NCBI GenBank assembly: GCA_014529385.2
Contig: JABFUD020000270.1
Coordinates: forward strand, 1-57,170
DNA: 57,170 nucleotides
Direction: 5' to 3'
Source of the DNA: Adiantum capillus-veneris
Lineage: Eukaryota > Streptophyta > Polypodiopsida > Polypodiales > Pteridaceae
Below the pieces are notes generated by a model that saw only the letters and a program-made list of their open reading frames with translations, was not told the origin of the DNA and made no database searches. The stretch's first letter is position 1, and the number at the start of each line of letters is the position of its first letter. This document shows positions 12,759 to 24,072 of the stretch, piece after piece. The translations under genes were made by a program, and so were the position numbers.

Positions 12759-13099
12759 CCGTAGGCAATGTGAATGTGGTAGTTTGGTTTGCAATGCCAG
12801 CATATGTGGCCTCAGCTTCGAGGTCTTGACTGCTATCGAACAGGACCTAGAAAGGTTCAATATCTTCCACAATTAGAAGGATTTCCCTTTGATGATGTTA
12901 GCGACTTGTTTCAAGCCTGGGCATCCAATAGGAAATAGCCTTTCTCTGGCAATAAATACTGCTTATTTGTTTCCTTGGTTCTCTAAGTCTGTGAAGATTT
13001 CTCTATCGCTTTCTTGTATTGTTCACCATCAACTTTGAAATATATTTGCTTTACAATTGTGTTGTTTGCATCCCTCAATAAGCCCAACACACCCTGTAC

Positions 13100-14935
13100 C
13101 CAATACACTACATTGTGGACGTGTTCACAACATGGACATGGCAGTGGCTCGTGTTATCTGCTATTAGATTCCACAGCATAAACTCATGATGCATTTGCAA
13201 GGAATGTTGGACGCAATGTTTATAGCGCCCAAGGTCTACTTGACACAAAAAACAGTGGGCCTCCCTATCAACAAAACACACACCTTCTTCGTGAGATTTA
13301 TATATGAAGGGGACATGACCGCACCCCTTGCAAACGTCACTATGTTCGGAGCTGAGAATCTCTTCTTCTTCTACAGCAAGGCAAAGGTTTCCCTTGTCCC
13401 AATAATTAAACTGTGGATCTCTCGGGGAAGCGTGCACATACAAAGACCTACAGAAGCACTTACTTGGTGTTTGAAACGGTTAACATGACCAATGGTCATT
13501 CTTGTCAATCTTGATACAATGAAAGTGACTTTTGATGGAAGTAAAAACTCTTGTAATGTCCATACTCTGTGGAACAAGCATTGTAGAGCTGGTCAGAATT
13601 CCTTAAATCTGTAATGCTCTTCAAGGAGTGTATATTGGTCTGCACCAAGTGGAATTTCTACCTTATCTTCATTGAAATGGTCATTCTTGTCAATCTTGAT
13701 ACAATGAAAGTGACTTTTGATGGAAGTAAAAACTCTTGTAATGTCCATACTCTGTGGAACAAGCATTGTAGAGCTGGTCAGAATTCCTTAAATCTGTAAT
13801 GCTCTTCAAGGAGTGTACATTGGTCTACACCAAGTGGAATTTCTACCTTATCTTCATTGAAATCCCAGAGTAAGTAACCCATACCGACTCCATGGGCATA
13901 TCAGCCTTTGCTATGTTCGTCATATTCTCCCATGCGAGCAATTTTCCTCTTTTTCTCATCATTCATGAACCTATTGATGCAGAGTGAGTCAAACCACACT
14001 GCCTTCACTCCCTCACCAAGTAGCAATCTAAAAAAGGCGAGCAGATGATGGTAGCATTCAGGTGCCTCCTTACAGGTCTGTGGATCGTCAAAGAAGATGG
14101 GGTTGTCATCGAGGAAATTGGCATCTTTAAAGACCCCGTCATGAACCATTTCTGCACAGCCATAGACAATGTGCGGACACCTTGGCTCCATATATGTGAA
14201 ATGGTATGAAATGATCAATTGATGTGCTTGTATAACATATCCCATCGTGACTAGAAATAGTAGCTTGGAAATTATTTACTATGATTGGCAATGACTCTGG
14301 GTTAATGGATGTCTGAATGGCTGCCTCTAGCAACCCGTGTTGATCATTGATGAAATGTGGATAAACTGGCAAGCTTAGGCTTCTGGGGGTGAGGGGTGAC
14401 CTATATGAGGTGGCTATATTGAAGAGCTTCCCAGAAGCATATCCAATTTTCTCTCTGTATAACACCAAAGATTCTGGGAAGATAAAGCTCCATAGAGCTG
14501 AAGTTCATTCCATTAATGGCATCCTGCATTTTATTGCAATCACTATATATGGAGCAACCTTGACTTTAAAACTGATGTCGTGACTACCATAAGATCTAGA
14601 TTTGTCTCTTCCCACAAGCGACTTCCATAACTTAGATTGAACTGATTTTTTGTGAATGATGGTGGTTGCTTGAGGTATTCCTCAAAATAGCCTGTCATGG
14701 CGTCTGTTGATGATGCCAAGTCCATGGAACACTAACCATTGTTGAGGAGTGGGTTAGGGGAAACGTGACAAAGCTGGGGTGGTGAATGCACAAAGAAGCA
14801 AACAGGGTGCTTACAAGTGTTTCCACTTTTGCAAAGCCAGGTGCGGTAGTGAGCCGGGTGTAACCAACACTCAAAAAACCCATGTGAGAGTTTAGACGAG
14901 TCACCTTTCCTGCATGTTCCCCTTCAAAAGTCAAA
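13100..14935 (-). pseudogene. HET-domain protein pseudogene
   Basis: Minus-strand frames contain the hallmark blocks of the HET (heterokaryon-incompatibility) domain in order: AVWFDSLCIN with a following KKRKIARMGEYDEH (about 13920-14010), GYLLWDFNEDK (about 13840-13875), and RVWTLQEFLLPSK (about 13720-13765 and again at 13535-13575). HET domains are known from fungal self/non-self recognition and also occur in some plants. Frames upstream (14139-14934) may be N-terminal parts or exons. In-frame stops after 'EHSKG' and after 'YRFKEF', a frame change near 14245 and a 185-bp tandem duplication break the reading. Introns could explain some breaks but not the duplication. Confidence 0.65.
13491..13860. 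repeat. 185-bp tandem duplication in HET region
   Basis: 13491-13675 is repeated immediately at 13676-13860 with about two substitutions. Each unit contains the WTLQE block of the HET domain. 185 is not a multiple of three, so the duplication shifts the frame. Confidence 0.9.
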
Positions 14936-15859
14936 ACATGTTGCTGCTAAGTAAAATCAGTAAGGGCCTCGACGCCTGGCTTTCTCGCCAGGATGGGTAA
15001 ACGGGTATGGTGCCCAATAATGGCTTTTTTCGTGCATGCGGCTGCACACTTTGAACTGATACATGCAAAATTCATCACAAGAGGTCAAATCCATGCTGTG
15101 TTTCTCGTTTTTGGAAGGCAAAAACCTCCAAAAAATGGCACTCTTCGAGAGGGGACTCACAGCCTCTCTTGCCCATGCACTCTGTAAATATGCCCGGATG
15201 GTTGTTGCCCTTCGTTGGCATAGCCTTGAAATTTTGAAATGAGCTAAAACTCAGAATCATTGTTCACAAGGCCATTGAATCCAACAATATGATCGACCTT
15301 GATACTGCTTGCTGGTGGAGCCATGGAAGCTTGACCATTGCATGTATGGTGGCTTTTCTCACTATTTACATAGCCGTTTGATCTTTCATAGTTTTGACAT
15401 GCAAGCAACCTACTCCTCGCTTTGAGAAATATCCCCATCAAATATTCCCATGTGTGGCTTGCCTCGATGCACATACTCCTCAAGGTTTTGATTCTTCTCT
15501 GTAGAAGGGACTACCATGTTTGCAGCTCATGGAGCTCCAAATTCAGATGATGGATGGAATAAATCTTCATAGATACACGCTGGCTAGCTCTGAAGGCCTT
15601 TCCTACAAGTGTTGAGGTTTTGTTGTTGTTTCTTTACGATGAAGAGGGAATTTGGAGGGGTTGCAGTTTACCCTCAAATTCAGCCTCCTGTTTGGGATGG
15701 GGAGAGAACGTGGTATGCTCACCGGGTTGAAGACAGAGTGAAGGGAGGAGAAGTTCGAGTGCAGAAGAGCAGGCTTCTCAACCTGAAATCCTTTTATGTT
15801 TGGCAATGTGAGTTTTTAAGCTAGTATCCCTCTTTCTTTTTTGAAGAGATTCAAACAAG

Positions 15860-15860
<1 letters not shown>
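14936..15860. other. No clear gene; two short opposed frames
   Basis: At 15603-15824 both strands are open. The plus frame has VWDGERTWYAHRVEDRVKGG. The minus frame is basic and Ser/Pro-rich, a little like a transit peptide. Neither could be assigned. A short GC-rich inverted repeat (CCTGGC/GCCAGG) lies near 14975. Confidence 0.3.

Positions 15861-15922
<62 letters not shown>
15861..15922. repeat. (CT)n microsatellite
   Basis: Uninterrupted CT run. Confidence 0.95.
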
Positions 15923-15925
<3 letters not shown>

Positions 15926-16099
15926 TTGATGCTTAATGCTAAAAGCTTGATTTCTTACATAGTTTGGAGCCCAAGCTTGACTCTGGACTCTATGGAAGAA
16001 GACTTCTGTGGAATATTTTTGTATTCTAAGCATGCAAATTTCTATCCTTTTAATATCACCCCTTCTTCTTCCAAGCAAACCCCATAGGCGTGGCGCTCT

Positions 16100-17790
16100 T
16101 CTCCTCATGGTTTGAGGTAGCAGTACTAGGCTTCTAGCCACATTTCAAGACGTTGAGGGCAAGCTACGGATGATGCAAGACTTGCCAGGGGTGATGCAAT
16201 GTTGGACTCTTTGCAGAGCATGCCTCTAAGGAGGTTGTCAATTAAGGCAATAAGGATGGACCCATTGAGAGAGAGTTTGTTGGAGAGGATGGCAGCATGG
16301 ACGTTGTTATCGGATGCATTGTGAGCAAGATGTTGGATGAAGGGCATGCTATCAGTGACCATGAGGTAGAGGCTCTAGATATCTACGCGAATGGTACTCA
16401 ATAAAATTATTTTGCAGGCTAGGATTCATGTATTCTTATGTATATTCTGCATTTTAATGGATATAGTTGATGTAGGATCATAGTTGTGAAAAATAACATT
16501 CCTAAGCTTAATGTCACGGTGGATGATGCCATGACTATGGCACATGGTCCAAGCTCGTTATAATGATGGGCAACCTCTGTTACGTGAATTCTCCTGTCCA
16601 TAGCAGTGACTTGCACAATGTGACATGTCCACAAGGTGTACACATATGCTGAAAACAATCACCTAGAACTTCTGAAGCTTTCTCAGGAGTGCTATATTTG
16701 GAACACATATTGACGAAATCATCTCCAAGAACGACATGTTTCCAGCAAGACTTGACTAGCAAGTATACCAATGTCTAGCAAAATCCCACAAGGCCTTCAA
16801 GGTGCAAGAGCAACCATGTTGGGCATATCATGTAATGGATGCATTCTAAGAGATAACATCCCAGGTAGGACCTCTTCCAAAGCATTTTGAGATTTTGTGA
16901 GAGCACCATATTTTGTATACATGTTGACCAAAGCATGACATGTTTCTTCGACAACCGTTCACTAGCAATCTCATCGTGTACTCTCTCGCCCAAGGCAATG
17001 TCTTGCACAATGCCACAATACTAGGTGATTGCATCAGGAGAGAGGCCCCTTTCACTTCACAAATCAAAAGAGGTGCGTTTATTCACTTGCATCTCTATGT
17101 TTTTGAGTGCGCATCTCGATCTACTTCCTGTACCATCGCTCCTTGTGTACCGGTCAAAGCACCTCCAAGGACGACATGTTTCTCTACCAGCCCTTGACTA
17201 AGCATTCTCATCAATGTCATGCACATCCCCACGGGCATTCAAGGTATGTGTGGCTAATTGCATCTGTAGAGCCCTTTTTTGCTTCATATATGGTAAAAAT
17301 AGTCCAGGTCAGCTTCCTTGCCTTGGCAATGTCATACATATCTTTCAATTGACGCACTCCAAGAGACAATATCCTAGGGAGGAGCTCTTTGAAAGAACTT
17401 CTAGAGAAATTCATGAGGGCGTCACTTTTCGCATATATAGCGATCAAAATATTGCAATCTCATCGTGTATTCTTTGGCGGAAGGCATTGTCTTATACAAA
17501 GCCACAGCTTCCAAGGTGCATGGATAGGTGATTGCATCCGAAAAGATGCCATGTAGGGCACACTTTGCAATTAAGAAGTTACAAGAGACGAGCTGATTCT
17601 GGGAAGGGAGTTCATCCAAAACATTTTAAGCTTATATGTGGGAATCGCATCTAGTCAAAATAGCCTAGATATTCCTTGGCACTACCATGTTGGGCATATC
17701 TTACGAATAACTGATTCTGAGAGGGGACATTCGGGCCAGGGATCATCCAAAAATTTTCAAGCTTTTGTGAGGGTACTACATTTGACATAG
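16100..17790 (-). pseudogene. PPR-repeat pseudogene (PLS type)
   Basis: Several short minus-strand frames carry worn pentatricopeptide-repeat text: MDELPSQNQLVSCNFLIAKC followed by DAITYPCTLEA (about 17500-17620), MIAIYAKSDALM (about 17410-17447), ALGERVHDEIASERLSKKHV (about 16940-17000) and HVVLGDDFVNMCSKYSTPEK (about 16680-16740). Such alternation of 'VFDELP-N-VVSWN-LI' and 'G-IH' blocks is typical of plant organelle RNA-binding PPR proteins of the PLS class. Frames change repeatedly with stops, so this is a relic. Part of it is repeated at 21000-21960. Confidence 0.6.
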
Positions 17791-18189
17791 ATGGATTTCT
17801 ACAACTTTTGGATCAGTCATTATTAATCTTGTTACATCAAATGAGTACAACCCAGTTAGCATAAAGTTATTCAAGATTAGACATCTTCTATTGTTGTATT
17901 AATGCAATGTTTATCAGTTGGTATTAGTAGTATTGTTGCACCATTCAGTGAAAGTTTTCATATAATGGTTTGAGTTCTTGTCTCCCCAATCTTTATGGTG
18001 TGATATGTTAGTGCTCACCTTTTGTAGGATGCATCTCGTTCAATTTTAACATATATGATCAGCATTTAGGTCCTATGAATATTCCTTATCTCCATTTCAA
18101 TGCATTAGCATGCTTGATTGGCTTAGCTTCAATTAATCTTAGTAGATAAAAGGAAGAGGCATTAGCTATTTTTGTTTGGTTGGCGTGCA
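17791..18189. other. No gene recognised
   Basis: AT-rich spacer between the PPR and ARM-repeat relics. Confidence 0.5.
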
Positions 18190-18960
18190 AACTTCGAAGA
18201 GGATCTACAAGTGTGTTAATAAAAGAGGATCAACTTCATGTAGAAGCTTCATCATTCCCTCTTGCCAGCATACAGCAAGTTATTCATCGAGCACCAACAT
18301 TGACAATAACTCTTGCGCCCCTGCGTTCTGTGCTATAGACTTAAAGTCGAGATCTGTTGCAACCTGCTCAGGAATTAAGCCAATGCTTCTGCCTCCTTGG
18401 AGCTTGGCTAGGATTGCGTTTAATTTAGCCACAGGAGCGCTACTCTCCCCTCTAGAATAGATGCAACATTTGAGAGACTGACGAGCGCTTGACTCAACAA
18501 ATCTGATATCTCTCTCGACTGTGCAAGATTTAAAAGTACTGGAACTGCCCCCACGTTGACTAACTTGCTTTTATTTGTAAGTAGCAAAGAAAGATGGTGA
18601 AGTGCCATAGCTGCATCTTGGCGATCCCCATTCGGTCCTATGTGAAAAATTTGTACAGTGTGATCAGGGACTGCATTCAAAGCGCCCAATGGTGTTTGTT
18701 CTCATCAGCAATCGCTAGACTGAATGTTGTCCCAGCAGCATGCTCTTGGGCCTCTTGACACCCATTGGAAAGTACGTCCACAAGGAAAAAAAGACCTCCC
18801 GCATGCACAATATTCTTGACCTTGTTTGGTTTGTCTATTGAAAAGTTAGCAAGCGATGCGACAACATCCACCTGCACACTTGGTTTCTTTGATCTCAAGA
18901 GTGGAAGAAAAACTTCAATAATATCTGGGTGACATTATGAAATGCAATTTTCTTGCTTTC
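18190..18960 (-). pseudogene. Plant U-box-type ARM-repeat fragment
   Basis: Minus-strand frames read as armadillo repeats of the plant U-box E3 ligase class: VFLPLLRSKKPSVQVDVVAS (about 18860-18920), then LSNGCQEAQEHAAGTTFSLA (about 18710-18770), RQDAAMALHHLSLL (about 18580-18625) and SKLVNVGAVPVLLN (about 18525-18565). These blocks are those expected in the ARM domain of PUB proteins. A frameshift near 18680 and another near 18420 break the chain, and no U-box is seen upstream. It is a truncated, decayed copy. Confidence 0.7.
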
Positions 18961-20540
18961 ACGACAGTCGTCGAAGCTCAGCAATCACCCCTTCCTCTTG
19001 CTCTTCTATTCCTTAGTTAATTTCAACCTTTGAAGAAGGGTAGATACCATAGATGGTGGGCATGCAAAAGATTTTGTTGACTCGAGGGACGAATATGTAT
19101 AGGGTCTGGTTAGCAAATGGGTGGTAATCCTTTGCGTAAGAAGAGGTTGATATTTTACATGCAGGGTTGTGTTGGCAGCCTACTGGGCCCATGGCGCCAT
19201 GACAATATCACCCTCCCTCTGTCTCTCTCTTGATTCTACTTGCAATTTCTTGATGATGTGCAATTACTGCTTGCTAGTGGTCTCAATGCCCATGGCAGCG
19301 CAAGAAGAGGACTTCTACAGCCTGTGAGGATTGATCGCCGGAGCTACAAATTGCCTTGAGAAGGGAAGAGGAAAAACAATTTTAATATCGTGGGAGACAA
19401 CCCCAATTTAACCCTTCAAATAATATTGGCTTGTCATTTAGCTTTGTAACACCATATTTGTGAATTTGGGAATTTCCTGATTCCCACTTTTAAGAGTGAA
19501 GACTTGATCACATGGTCAAATCTTAGCCAAAGTTTTGAGAGCATGGCTTGGAAAATCTTTTCAAGTACCACCTTGTGGGAGGCCTTGGTCTTAAAAATTG
19601 GTTTGATATTTTTCCATATGGAAAAACATCAAGACACTAGTGATTACCAAATTGGCTCTAAAGTCTTACACTCTCTAATATGGTGTTTTGTTCATGATCA
19701 AGTAATGGTGCCCATGTGATTTAGCTTATGGTTGTGATTTAGCTTTTTATCTTTTTACTAGTCTAGTGAGTAAATGATGGCACAACTATGAGAAAAACAA
19801 CTTAGGCAGAGCAGATTTTGAATCATGGCTCTGATCACGTGCAAGCATAAAGACAACCCTCATACCAACCCATAAACAATATCCATGTGAATACTTACCA
19901 AATGACAATCCAAAACACAATGTATGAATTAGGAACATGAGATCTATCACAACTACTTCTATAGTAGAAACTGAAGCACACATCTTTGAGCCATTTCAAA
20001 GCACAGATTAAACTTGAAAATTCCAGGGCAAAAAACAAAGATAAGTAAATAGAGGAAGATTACATCAAAAAGCGTATGATTTGTGCGTGAGTCCACGAGG
20101 AGAAAGAGAAATTGCATACCTTGTCTATGTGGGATTAAGTTGAAACAAATAGTAATCAAGCTATGTGGCATGCCTTATTTTGGAGGACTGTAGGTGGCGG
20201 CTTGCCTCTAGAGAAGGCGCACTAAAAAACTTCGTTTGCAAGAACTCTGATGTTACATTACAACGCAATTACCAAACTTGAGCAGTTCGATTTACTCTAC
20301 ATAAAAACTGCGTGTTGCTGTTAAATTGCCGCATACTACCTTCCCGCATACCAAATGGGAAAATTTCTTTTTAACATGTCCGTAATAACTGTTTGATGTT
20401 AACAAGGGGAAAAGACGGATATGATGGTGTTAAGCTCTCTAAATTGAGATATGGAAGAAAATTGAGACATTAACTAGCTATGATCTCGATTTGCATTCCA
20501 TGGGAGGTGTTTAGGGGATGAAGCTAAGCCCATCAGAACT
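18961..20540. other. No gene recognised
   Basis: No supported coding region. Near 19815-19830 the text 'AATCATGGCTCTGAT' resembles the reverse of an initiator-Met tRNA primer site with its adjoining leader, possibly a relic of a minus-strand LTR element. Confidence 0.4.
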
Positions 20541-20544
20541 CCTC

Positions 20545-20570
20545 CACACACACACACACACACACACACA
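20545..20570. repeat. (CA)n microsatellite
   Basis: Short pure CA run. Confidence 0.9.
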
Positions 20571-20999
20571 TGTGACACAATGCAAAGTTGTGCACAATCA
20601 AAGAGGACAAAAAGCGTTACTGTGGACAATGTACGAAGAGAGTAAGGGCACATAAGGACTGGGGAAAAGTTTTCTTCTGGGCTAAGATTAAGTCGGATGG
20701 GGCCTGCATTATTGTGGCGCATGTAATGTAGAGGATTAGCAAGTACTCTCAACTCTCACATTACATCCTTAGAACTAACGTGCTGCAATTCATTTGTTAG
20801 ACGGTATCCCAAGATAAAAACAAAACAAATTAGGTTTATATATATTTTTGTGCGCCATAGCAAAGAACATACTTTTTGTACTGAGTATAGGAACATGTAA
20901 AAAATGAGACACAATTTTGAGATCTTCTCGTTGAGAATATTCTCAAAATGTGTCCACAATTATTGAGTGCACTCAAAATTGCTAACTCATAAGCCACAT

Positions 21000-21960
21000 T
21001 GAGTAGTAGCCTCATCAATATCATGCACATCTCCACAGGCCTTCAAGGTGCATGCATGCTTGGGGGTAACGGGATCGTAGTCGCAGATGTTTGCTCAAAA
21101 ACTAAACTTGGATACACACTAAACCTGGACGACCTGGGCAATGCATGTCAACTTACAATTTTACGTCGCAACAAACGGTTGTGGATACACAATGTGCACG
21201 CGGGTGAGGTGGTTAGCCTATGTGACCCCAAACTAATTGGACTGCAAGGCCACAAGTTCAAATCTCACTGGCGCGCCTCGTTTTTCTCGCCGGTCAGGTT
21301 TAGTGTGCCTCATTTTGCCTGCTGACCAGGTTTAGTGCGCCTCGAGATCGTGCCCTCCAACTGCGATCGCCGATCCCATTACTCTCCCCCGCATCAAATA
21401 TAGGTGTTACTTAGTGCCAAGGGCATGGGTAGCTGATTGCATATGTAGAGGTCTTCTTTGGTTCATAAATTGTCAAAACAGTCCATGTCATTTTCCTTGT
21501 CATGTCAATGTCAGGCATATTTTGCAATTGATACACTCTAAGGGAAGACATCCTAGGGAGGAGCTCTTTCAAAGAACCTCTGGAGAAATTTGTGAGGCCG
21601 TCACATTTCGCACACAAAGCGACCAACACACCTCGAAGCACTCCCTACCTAGCAATCTCATCGTGTATTCTTTGGCGTAAGGCATCGTCTTGTAGAAAGC
21701 CATAAGGCTTTTAAGATGCATGGATAGGTGATTGCATCCAAAGAGAGGCCATGTTGGACATATTTTGCACTTAAGTAGTTATAAGAGACAAGATTGTGGG
21801 AAGGAAGTTCATCTAGGAAATTTTAAGCTTGCATGAGGGAATCACATCTAGTGAAAACAGTCCATATATTTCTTACAACGACCATATCGGGCATGTCTTG
21901 CAAACAACCGATTCTGAGGATATTCGAGCCAAGGATAAACCAACATTTGGCATACATACC
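21000..21960 (-). pseudogene. Second PPR pseudogene copy
   Basis: Diverged direct duplicate of about 17200-17780: shared text includes CATGCACATCTCCACAGGC, 'ATCCTAGGGAGGAGCTCTTT', and 'AACTGATTCTGAG'-like and 'GGAAGGGAGTTCATC'-like segments in the same order. The minus frame at 21411-21641 contains the worn motif LVALCAKCDGL. An insertion of about 370 bp (21050-21424) is absent from the first copy. Not functional. Confidence 0.6.
21050..21424 (+). mobile_element. SINE-like insertion in PPR relic
   Basis: Present only in one of two duplicated PPR segments, which fixes its limits. It holds a tRNA-like stretch with a possible box A (GGTGAGGTGGTTAGCC, 21203-21218) and a box B-like GTTCAAATC (21256-21264), spaced as in tRNA-derived RNA polymerase III promoters. 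No target duplication or A-tail could be confirmed. A decayed tRNA-derived SINE is the likeliest reading; an unrelated insertion is possible. Confidence 0.45.
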
Positions 21961-21989
21961 AACCAAAGTACGTCAAACAAGACATATGT

Positions 21990-22559
21990 TAGAGAGAATA
22001 ATGTAGAAAGACTAACCGACAACCGTGGGCAGTTAAAATCAAGGAGAGAGATAAAAAGAAATGTCTATATAAACTATACAAAACTTCTGTAAACTAATAG
22101 ATTTTGGCTTATAGTAGTTCAATTTTAAGTTTCTTTTTTTATCTTACAAATTTAATTTGATATGTCATTCTGCAAATAAAGAAGAATTAGTATTAATAAT
22201 GGTTCATAGAAAATAAGTATACTTTCAAAAAAAAATGGAACTCCAAATCATACATGAAATTAATTTTGTTTAAAACATGCTCATTTTGTTTTTTGAGATG
22301 CACTTTGATGTAATTTAATTACTTTCACAAATCAAAGTTTAGTATTTTTTTAGATCATAATTTATATATCATTTGCTACTGTAAATTGTCTCACATAAAG
22401 TATATTTATATGATTTCTCACACATATAAGTCAATAACATTTTTAACTAACAATTTTAATTTTTAATTGTATAAAGTAAACTTATATGATTTCTCACGCA
22501 TGCAACTTAATAACATTGTTAACCAACAATTTCAATTTTTAATCGGAGGCACTACCCTC
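21990..22559. other. AT-rich, no gene
   Basis: Very AT-rich stretch with repeated 'TATATGATTTCTCACRCATR' text near 22410 and 22485, a short diverged internal repeat. No coding potential. Confidence 0.5.
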
Positions 22560-22759
22560 GAAAACCTCCTTTCGAATCTATAGTCTTTCTTCTTCTTCGT
22601 TTCCTCGTCTACTGTAGACAACCTCCTCTTTAATCTATATATAGTCTTCCTTCTTCTTCGTTTCCGTCTCTCTTCCTACGACGTTAAAAGTTCTCTTGTT
22701 CTTGTTCTTCGCTTTCTCAGTCGTAGTGAAAGGCAGTGCCAACGTACGCCTTGTTTTAG

Positions 22760-22802
<43 letters not shown>

Positions 22803-22838
22803 TACACACACACTCTCTCTGCCAACTATGGTGCAGAG
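22560..22838 (+). promoter_or_regulatory. Possible promoter and 5' leader
   Basis: A TATATATAG box at 22636-22644 lies about 195 bp before an ATG that opens a plausible exon. A ~56-bp tandem duplication (from about 22564 and 22620) and CT-rich then CA-rich tracts (22759-22812) follow, a composition common in plant 5' leaders. Inference only. Confidence 0.35.
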
Positions 22839-23029
22839 ATGATGGAGGGTTTCAACGCGGTGTTCGGACAAGCGGAGGGGTCTCTTGAAGAAGCCGTTCC
22901 TTGCGCTCTTTTGCCTTTTGTCTTTTTACTACACTCATCTGATGGAAAAAACCTGCGCTTTCATATCTCAGATTTTCACTCCAATACTTGGCAAGCGGTC
23001 CGCACTCCCGAGCTCTTGGAGGAACTGGT
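22839..23029 (+). CDS. Possible first exon, unidentified protein
   Basis: Opens at ATGATGG (22839) and reads about 63 codons of normal-looking protein with the blocks VPCALLPFVFLLHSSDGKN and LRFHISDFHSNTWQAVRTP, ending PELLEEL. The DNA then reads GAACTG followed by GTATGC, a good plant splice donor, and beyond it the frame runs into a G-run/(GA)n microsatellite, consistent with an intron. The pattern 'hydrophobic strand, [VI]-[ST]-D, x-W' recalls the head domain of XRCC4/XLF/PAXX-type proteins, but this is a weak impression. No further exons were found before the transposon stack. Confidence 0.4.
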
Positions 23030-23051
23030 ATGCAACATATTTCAGGTCTTT

Positions 23052-23069
23052 GGGGGGGGGGGGGGGGGG

Positions 23070-23105
<36 letters not shown>
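23052..23105. repeat. Poly-G plus (GA)n
   Basis: About 21 G residues run straight into a (GA)n tract, about 25 bp after the proposed splice donor. Confidence 0.95.
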
Positions 23106-23109
<4 letters not shown>

Positions 23110-23754
23110 TTTACATTATTTGGCACATTCACGGAAAATAAAGTAGGAAATGTTCGTGTAATCGATATGGCCCATCTGGCATCAGGTCCTACAAGCAAAG
23201 ATACACATAATATTGACATGTCCTGCGGACCATTACCTACAAAATCACAAATGTTTTTCAAAACTTGAGTGCAGCGTTTACAGAAAACTACCCGCTATAT
23301 TTTGGTTTTCACTCGTGAAAGTTTTGTTTGGAATATGGAAAAACTGCAAATTTTTCCATACTTTAGTTATAATTTCCAAAAATACCTTCAAACTTTTGGG
23401 AAAAAACCTGTACTTCTCAATAGCCTAATTTTCTCTATTTGTTTAAAAAAATGCTCTTTGGGAACATTGCTTGAGTGACATTGAGTGGGACTGATTGTGA
23501 AGAAGAAGCTGCGGACCTGCTTCAAATTTCAATACGCAAGTTGCCCCTTTGTAGAAAAGTGATGTGTTCATACAGAGTGCAAAGACAAGAAAGTAGAGAA
23601 GGCGACGCACAGACATGATAACTTTGTTGTTGTTTTATTGTATTACATGGGTTGCTGTTTCGGCTCACCCTTCTATTTTAGTTGTGTTTGTTTCATCTAA
23701 TCACACAGGCCTCCTTAATGTTGCTGGCTTTCTGATAGCTGTAAGAGGCCTAGC
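23106..23754. other. No gene recognised
   Basis: Short frames on both strands, none recognised. Confidence 0.5.
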
Positions 23755-24062
23755 TCTGTGCCTACACAGATCATGTTTATCTGCAGATAAGAGTTTAGTT
23801 AGGAAGTGAGTCCACAGTGTGTTAGTGGAAGAATGTTCGAGGTAAAGTTGTTTGGCTTTCACCAAATCCCTTCAGAAATGTAACTTCATGTCAACATGCT
23901 TGGTCTTCTTTGAGTGTTTTAGATTGCTTGCAACAAAAATGCAAGACAAACTGTCGCAAAAGGTGATTTTGGGAAACACACAAATTCTTGAGATTTTTGC
24001 GACACATTGACTCAACCTGCACAACCTCGTTGGACAACCTGCCAATGAGGAACTTTGTAGCA
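23755..24062 (-). pseudogene. Copia RNase H C-terminal fragment
   Basis: On the minus strand, frame 24060 to about 23872 contains ITFCDSLSCIFVASN and KHSKKTKHVDMKLHF, the end of the Copia RNase H domain (family pattern: CDN.SAI.L..N...H.RTKHID...HF). After one stop the same frame goes on as RDLVKAKQLYLEHSSTN, the expected next block. The piece is cut at about 24062 where the plus-strand Gypsy sequence begins. Confidence 0.7.
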
Positions 24063-24072
24063 AGAAGGCGAT

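Noticed and set aside
15603-15806. Transit-peptide-like minus frame
   Set aside because: Opposite strand equally open, no downstream exon or homology; too weak to call.
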